From Chamaecrista fasciculata (taxonomy: Eukaryota > Streptophyta > Magnoliopsida > Fabales > Fabaceae), in assembly GCA_003254925.1 (NCBI GenBank), contig QANZ01014690.1, forward strand, positions 25,154 through 89,153: a stretch of 64,000 nucleotides of DNA, read 5' to 3'. Shown here piece by piece: positions 59,440-64,000 of the stretch. Within the stretch, counting starts at the first letter, position 1; the number at the start of each line of letters is the position of its first letter. The translations under genes and the position numbers were made by a program. A model generated the notes under the pieces. It saw only the letters and a list, made by a program, of their open reading frames with translations, made no database searches and had not been told where the DNA came from.

Positions 59440-62160
59440 TATAAAGAAAGTTGTTTTTTTTGCACAGAAAATTTCATATTTTATATATCATTAGCATTAT
59501 CTACCTTGGTGTCAACAGATATAACACAACTTGGATGTTAGCTTATCACGTTGCAACTTCATAATTTCACCATTGTCTGGATTTTTAAAATTATAGGAAA
59601 CTGTCTGGTTTTACTATCCTTGTCTTGTTAGTTTTTAATTTGTTATGCTTTCCTGGTTTCATTGATACGTACATGAACATTTTTACAAAGTGGCAAACCA
59701 AGGAAGATTTTCAACAGCTTTCAGAAACCTTCTGAGTTTCATGTTTAGAAGATAATTAAACAATTGCTGATTTGTCCTGTTTTCTTCTACGTGCTGACTG
59801 ATCATGATAAACAGGTCTGAATGGTGGTGCTTGTTCTGTGAATGATGCCCTCGAGAATTTCTAATGTTTTTCCATTTGAGGCTTAAAGTTTCTTTATCAT
59901 CACTACTATTCCATCCATTCTCTATTTCATTCATTTTTACTCTCTGCTTAATATTCTAAGTATCTTTTTCTCACAAGAAGTCCACCTGTTGCAGATATAT
60001 GGGATCTCATAAGTCATAATGCACTAGTCACAAATGATTTATCGTCTATATCGGGCAACTTTTGGGGCCTTTGGACCTGTGTAACAGAATCATGTTCCAT
60101 TCATTTGGTTTGGCTGCCAATTCCGAAGAATCAATCAGGACGGAGTTTCAAGTCTCAATCTCAACCAATGGAACATGATTATAGAGTACATATTAATTAA
60201 GAGAATAGGAACCTTCGGCCTGGATCGCTTGTTCCTTCTTTCATCCTGCAGTTTTTCAATTGCCCACTGTTTTTATATATTAACCGAACACAAGTCTTCA
60301 TTCAAGTTTAAGACTTGTTGGTGAATTGATGGTTTTTCTGAAAGCTCATGTGATGATGACGGTAATTACTTGATTTATATATAAATCCTAAGTTGCAATG
60401 CAACAGATTGGATTGGAATGACCCCATGTGATGGTTACAGAAGGAGAATATATCCCCCATTTAATTGCCCAGTTTTGCAGTTTCATCACAAATAGAAGTG
60501 CATGCAGAATTTTACATCCGAGCAGTACTGCAGAGAAGAGAGGAAGGACTATTTTGGAGTGGTGAATTAGATTTTGTTTTAGAAATGTTTTCGTATCGCC
60601 CATTTCAAATAATGGATTGGCCTCGCACTTGTATTGAAACTGTTAAAACAACCTTTTGGGATGTTAATGACAAGGCTGCGATTCTTTTGTTCAAACACTA
60701 ATATTTTCATCTTTTCACTTTCACAATCCTACTATTTTCACTTAAAAACACCAAAGTAACTTTTTTTTGTTACTATATTTCTATACATGAGATGAGGACA
60801 TGACATTGTTGTTCTTTTTAGCCAAAAAACCTTTCACGGCGTTGTCCAAAGAAAAAAGAACCGTTGGACTCTGTACTGATTTATTTTTCAATTCATACTT
60901 CTCTGTCCTCGTCCCATAATGAAGATAAAAAAAAAATGAAAGAAAGTGATTAGAGTCAGACAAAATGTTTGACGTACGTAGTTGATATATACTTTATACT
61001 AAATGTGAATAGTCTGACGATGTGGAATTATTTCTTAATCTTGCATTTTAATTCCTAATCTGTCTCACGGGAAGGTGGAAGCCCACTGAAGAAAGCAGAT
61101 ATATAGCAGCCACAATCATTCATTTTTAACGTCGTGAGCTAGCTATATATATATATATCCACATCCATCTGCTAATCCATTCTTAATTGATTAGCTATTT
61201 AATTATATTAGTCTTGAATTCATTTAAGTTAATATTATTAAGAGAAGTATAAATAAATTTCTTTGTAAATGGCCCCCCTGAAATAAAGAAGTTTGTTATG
61301 AGGTACTACGAATACTAATTAATCAGTAATGTTTCCAATTTCCTTCCTCGTGAAGAAATACATACATAATTTCCAGCAAAGAAGTCATTGAAGAAACTCC
61401 ATAGTCCATATATATTAGTGGTTGATGCATTGAAGATATATATCTCTCCTTTTGACAGAGTGTTGAGTACGTAATTGACATGGATCGAAATTAAAGAATT
61501 TTGCAGAAGTTTCATGGTGATTTTTGTGAGGGAATTATAAAGACTTGGACTAGCTGCTGAATTAGAGTAATTTCGTGAGTGGGGGAAGTAATGGTCTTTG
61601 AAAGACCTTACTTTCGTCATCTTTGCTTACTATATGGTGGGTCGGGTCTTAAGTCCATGTTCAATATTTGCCTAATTTTCACATGCTTCTTCTTTATATA
61701 TGTTTTCAAATTCATTCAATTAAGCAGAACAATCAAGATGCATGTGTGTATAGTACCTTTGAGAATAAATTTCTCTGATAAAATAAATACACACATTGAC
61801 ATTATACACAGATAAAGATAAATTTTTATTATTTGAGTTTATATGTAATGATGTGTTGTGAAAGACTTGAACTTAGAAATTTACATGTAATTTATCCGGG
61901 GCACGTAAAAGACTTGAACTTTGAACTTTAATAAGAGTTCAATGTAAAACCTTAATTAAAGACAGGAGTGAAAAAGTCAAACCAATCAACCAAGTAAATT
62001 CACATGGTAGAATAGAAGAGTGTGAGAAAACGAAAATAGAATAAGTAGGCAAGGGAAGCAGCACTTCACTATAAAAGAGATCTCTCCTGGTAATATTAAT
62101 ATATATATATCAGGCAAAAAGAAAAAGGAAAAGAAGTGTAGTGTGAGGAGTTAATTGGGT
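59440..62160. other. 3' region of the GTD-binding gene and intergenic
   Basis: No further gene is supported. A hairpin-forming inverted repeat lies at 60088-60180 (see finding). A TA microsatellite is at 61143-61158. Short AT-rich motifs fill the rest. The last 100 bp are the promoter of the small peptide gene (a candidate TATA, CTATAAAAG, at 62070-62078). Confidence 0.5.
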
Positions 62161-62163
62161 TAG

Positions 62164-62442
62164 ATGGAAGGAAAGCAAAGCAGGATGTTGATGATATTGG
62201 TGATAGTAGTTATGATGAGTGGGAGTGGGATGGTATTGTTGGGAGAGACGAGGGCAATATTGGAACTGCAAGAAAGAGTTCCACTGACGCCATCGGGTCC
62301 AAACCCATGTTCCACAGTTTCTGGAGGATCCGGACACTGCCACACACCCACAAGTAATCAAAACGACGTAGCCGGAAAGTCACTTTTACCATTACGCCCT
62401 CCTCTTTCCCCTTATTCTTTTCCTCGTGCTTTCGCCGCCTAG
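62164..62442 (+). CDS. Small secreted peptide precursor with SGP and GSGH motifs
   Basis: An intronless 92-residue frame. Residues 1-31 are a clear signal peptide (basic start, then MLMILVIVVMMSG, cleavage probably after ETRA). The likely active part is residues 40-60, PLTPSGPNPCSTVSGGSGHC, with SGP, a GSGH end and two cysteines ten apart (C49, C59). SGP and GxGH are found in PIP-type and related plant signalling peptides; the Cys pair recalls CTNIP/SCREW peptides, but I cannot assign a family. A proline-rich tail follows. The start is the first ATG, about 85 bp after a TATA box. The organisation fits an apoplastic signal perceived by a leucine-rich repeat kinase. Confidence 0.6.
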   Translation: MEGKQSRMLMILVIVVMMSGSGMVLLGETRAILELQERVPLTPSGPNPCSTVSGGSGHCHTPTSNQNDVAGKSLLPLRPPLSPYSFPRAFAA

Positions 62443-63220
62443 CTACTAGTTAATTTCTCTGTCTCATATGTATGTCAAGATTTTATTTTGATTCTCATCA
62501 AATTATAAGATAAATCTTATTTTGACCTTTAAACTTTTTCTTATTCCATTTTAATCCTTAAACTTTTCTATTTATTTTATATTAGTCTAAAATATGATTC
62601 TATCTGATTTCTATTGTTATCTCTAATTAAACACCTTATATGAATAATTTATCTCTACAAGGTGTTTTAATAAGTGAGTGGACATCAAAGAAAAAAAAAT
62701 CTTATTTTTTAGAAACAAAAATAATTTATAAATTTATCTTTAATTTATGATTAAAAAAGAATTTTTTTTCTCTCTGTTAACTCATTTATTATGATATATA
62801 TGAGAGAGAAATCGTCAAACTCGACTATAGAGAACGAAAAAGAACAAACGAAATCGAGTTTTTTTTTAAATACATAACGAAATTGAGTTTTGAACTAACT
62901 GTGGAATAAATTGAAATGTTTGAGAACCAAAACAATTTAAAAAAAAATTAAAGATCAAAATAGAATCTATTTACCCAATGCTTCCTAATGGTCTGCCCCT
63001 TCATTTGAGTTGACATTAATTTTTAAATACTTTTGTTTCGTTTACAATGTTTTTAACATTAACCATAACATTAACCATCTAATGAGAATATAAGTCATAA
63101 CAAGTAATGAATAATAAAATAATAAATATTTTACACAAACCCAATATTCACGAATATGAAATTATTTGTAGTATTTTTTTATAGTCTAACTACTTATGCA
63201 TCGCACGGGTCAAACCCTAG
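62443..63220. other. Intergenic with a probable inverted-repeat element
   Basis: About 62510-62974 has roughly inverted ends (left GATAAATCTTATTTTGACC, right read backwards GGTAAATAGATTCTATTTTG), like the foldback elements elsewhere, but no target duplication was found. A purine stretch and A-runs lie inside. No gene. Confidence 0.4.
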
Positions 63221-63223
63221 TCA

Positions 63224-63830
63224 GAGATATTTTCAACCAACTCTACATTGGAAATAGAATACGTTAGGAAATGGAATTAAATAACATTTATTAATTGAAA
63301 ATCAAAGATATTTTGAACCAACTCTATATTGGAAATAGAATTAAACAATATTTATTAATTGCATCTAATGAGGAGAGATAAAGTCAGATTATCAGAGATA
63401 TATTATAAAAAAGAACTTATGTAAAGTTCTTTATGTCTTTGCTATAAGTTTCCTCCAATCATAAGCTTGATTTACATACTCTCTCTTTTATGATTGGTCA
63501 TACAAAAATGTGTGTTTAATATTCTCTCTCTACCATAATTGGTCATGCATAAGATATAAGGAACTTTACCTAAGTCTTACCTTATTATAAATCAGAGATA
63601 TTTTCAATTAAGTTTACATTGAAAATAGAATTAAACAACATTTACTAATTACCATTTATTTATTAGAAATCAAAGATATTTTCAACTAAGTTTAAATTTA
63701 AAATAGAAATAAACAACATTTATTAATTACCATTTATTTATTGGAAATCAAAAATATTTTCAACCAACTCTATATTAAATCAGATTATCAAAGATATATT
63801 ATAAATCAGAGATATTTACATGTTAGCATT
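63224..63830. repeat. Degenerate tandem repeat of about 78 bp
   Basis: Units start with ATCA(G/A)AGATATTTTCAA and contain AATAGAATTAAACAACATTT and, in the later copies, TAATTACCATTTATTTATT. Copies begin near 63224, 63302, 63591, 63668 and 63746. The array is interrupted at 63408-63582 by a small inserted element. Confidence 0.75.
63408..63582. mobile_element. Small inverted-repeat element (MITE) inside the tandem repeat
   Basis: A 175-bp insertion with inverted ends (left AAGAACTTATGTAAAGTTC, right read backwards AAGACTTAGGTAAAGTTCC). TATTATA occurs on both sides (63401-63407 and 63583-63589). The related uninterrupted site AGATATATTATAAATC is present at 63791-63806. Confidence 0.7.
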
Positions 63831-64000
63831 TCATTAAAGAGGGACTCCATTTTGCAATGACAAAAAAAAAACATGTCAACTTCTCATGTAAAGATATATT
63901 TTTTTTTCTCAAAATTCTCATATTGTTGCAAATATTTATCTTTATGAATATCCAGATTTGTCTTTTGACATTCTCCGTATATAGAAGTTTGAGTTTTTTC

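Noticed and set aside
61425..61460. Resemblance to miR399 (TGTCAAAAGGAGAGAT on the minus strand)
   Set aside because: Several mismatches to miR399 and no matching star arm nearby, so no hairpin.
63224..63830. CRISPR-like regularly spaced repeats
   Set aside because: The repeats are degenerate, contiguous and AT-rich in a plant genome; a simple tandem array.

Overview
The window is nuclear DNA of a eudicot plant. Genes are AT-rich with GT-AG introns. The plant-type families present are WRKY, ERF with an EAR motif, histone H1, FLK, a calmodulin-type NAD kinase, a GTD-binding myosin adaptor, MIR166 and U1 snRNA with a plant USE promoter. The sequence alone does not fix the species. No bacterial-style operons or CRISPR arrays are present.

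Layout. 1-6763: a Ty3/gypsy LTR retrotransposon of the Tat lineage on the minus strand, cut by the left window edge. It has one LTR, gag-protease, RT, two RNase H domains and integrase. 8270-11000: a WRKY21-like group IId gene (+). 13383-13943: an intronless EAR-type ERF repressor (-). 17748-19676: 40S ribosomal protein S15 (-). 20264-20467: a tRNA-derived SINE with an 11-bp target duplication. 24200-25168: histone H1 (+). 28735-32494: a nine-exon gene matching calmodulin-dependent NAD kinase (-). 30.9-35 kb: a cluster of inverted-repeat elements with 9-bp target duplications. About 37575-37685: a MIR166 precursor (-). 41.5-42.3 kb: a decayed LINE RNase H piece and an assembly gap. 43348-48258: FLK, a three-KH RNA-binding protein (+). 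49.1-56.6 kb: a diverged tandem segmental duplication, each copy carrying one U1 snRNA gene (+). 57706-59436: a membrane-anchored GTD-binding (myosin-binding) protein (+). 62164-62442: a small secreted peptide (+). 63.2-63.85 kb: a degenerate tandem repeat of about 78 bp.

The genes do not form a pathway; this is ordinary plant gene-space with independent genes 2-5 kb apart. The most valuable items are non-coding or structural and have no long reading frame: the MIR166 hairpin, the paired U1 genes with compensatory changes in stem-loop I, a probable spliced intron between protease and RT of the Tat element, a GC-AG intron in FLK, and several foldback elements whose 9-bp target duplications mark them as Mutator-type. 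One of these inserted into one copy of the U1 duplication and left an empty site in the other. I saw no clear sign of an entirely undescribed system.
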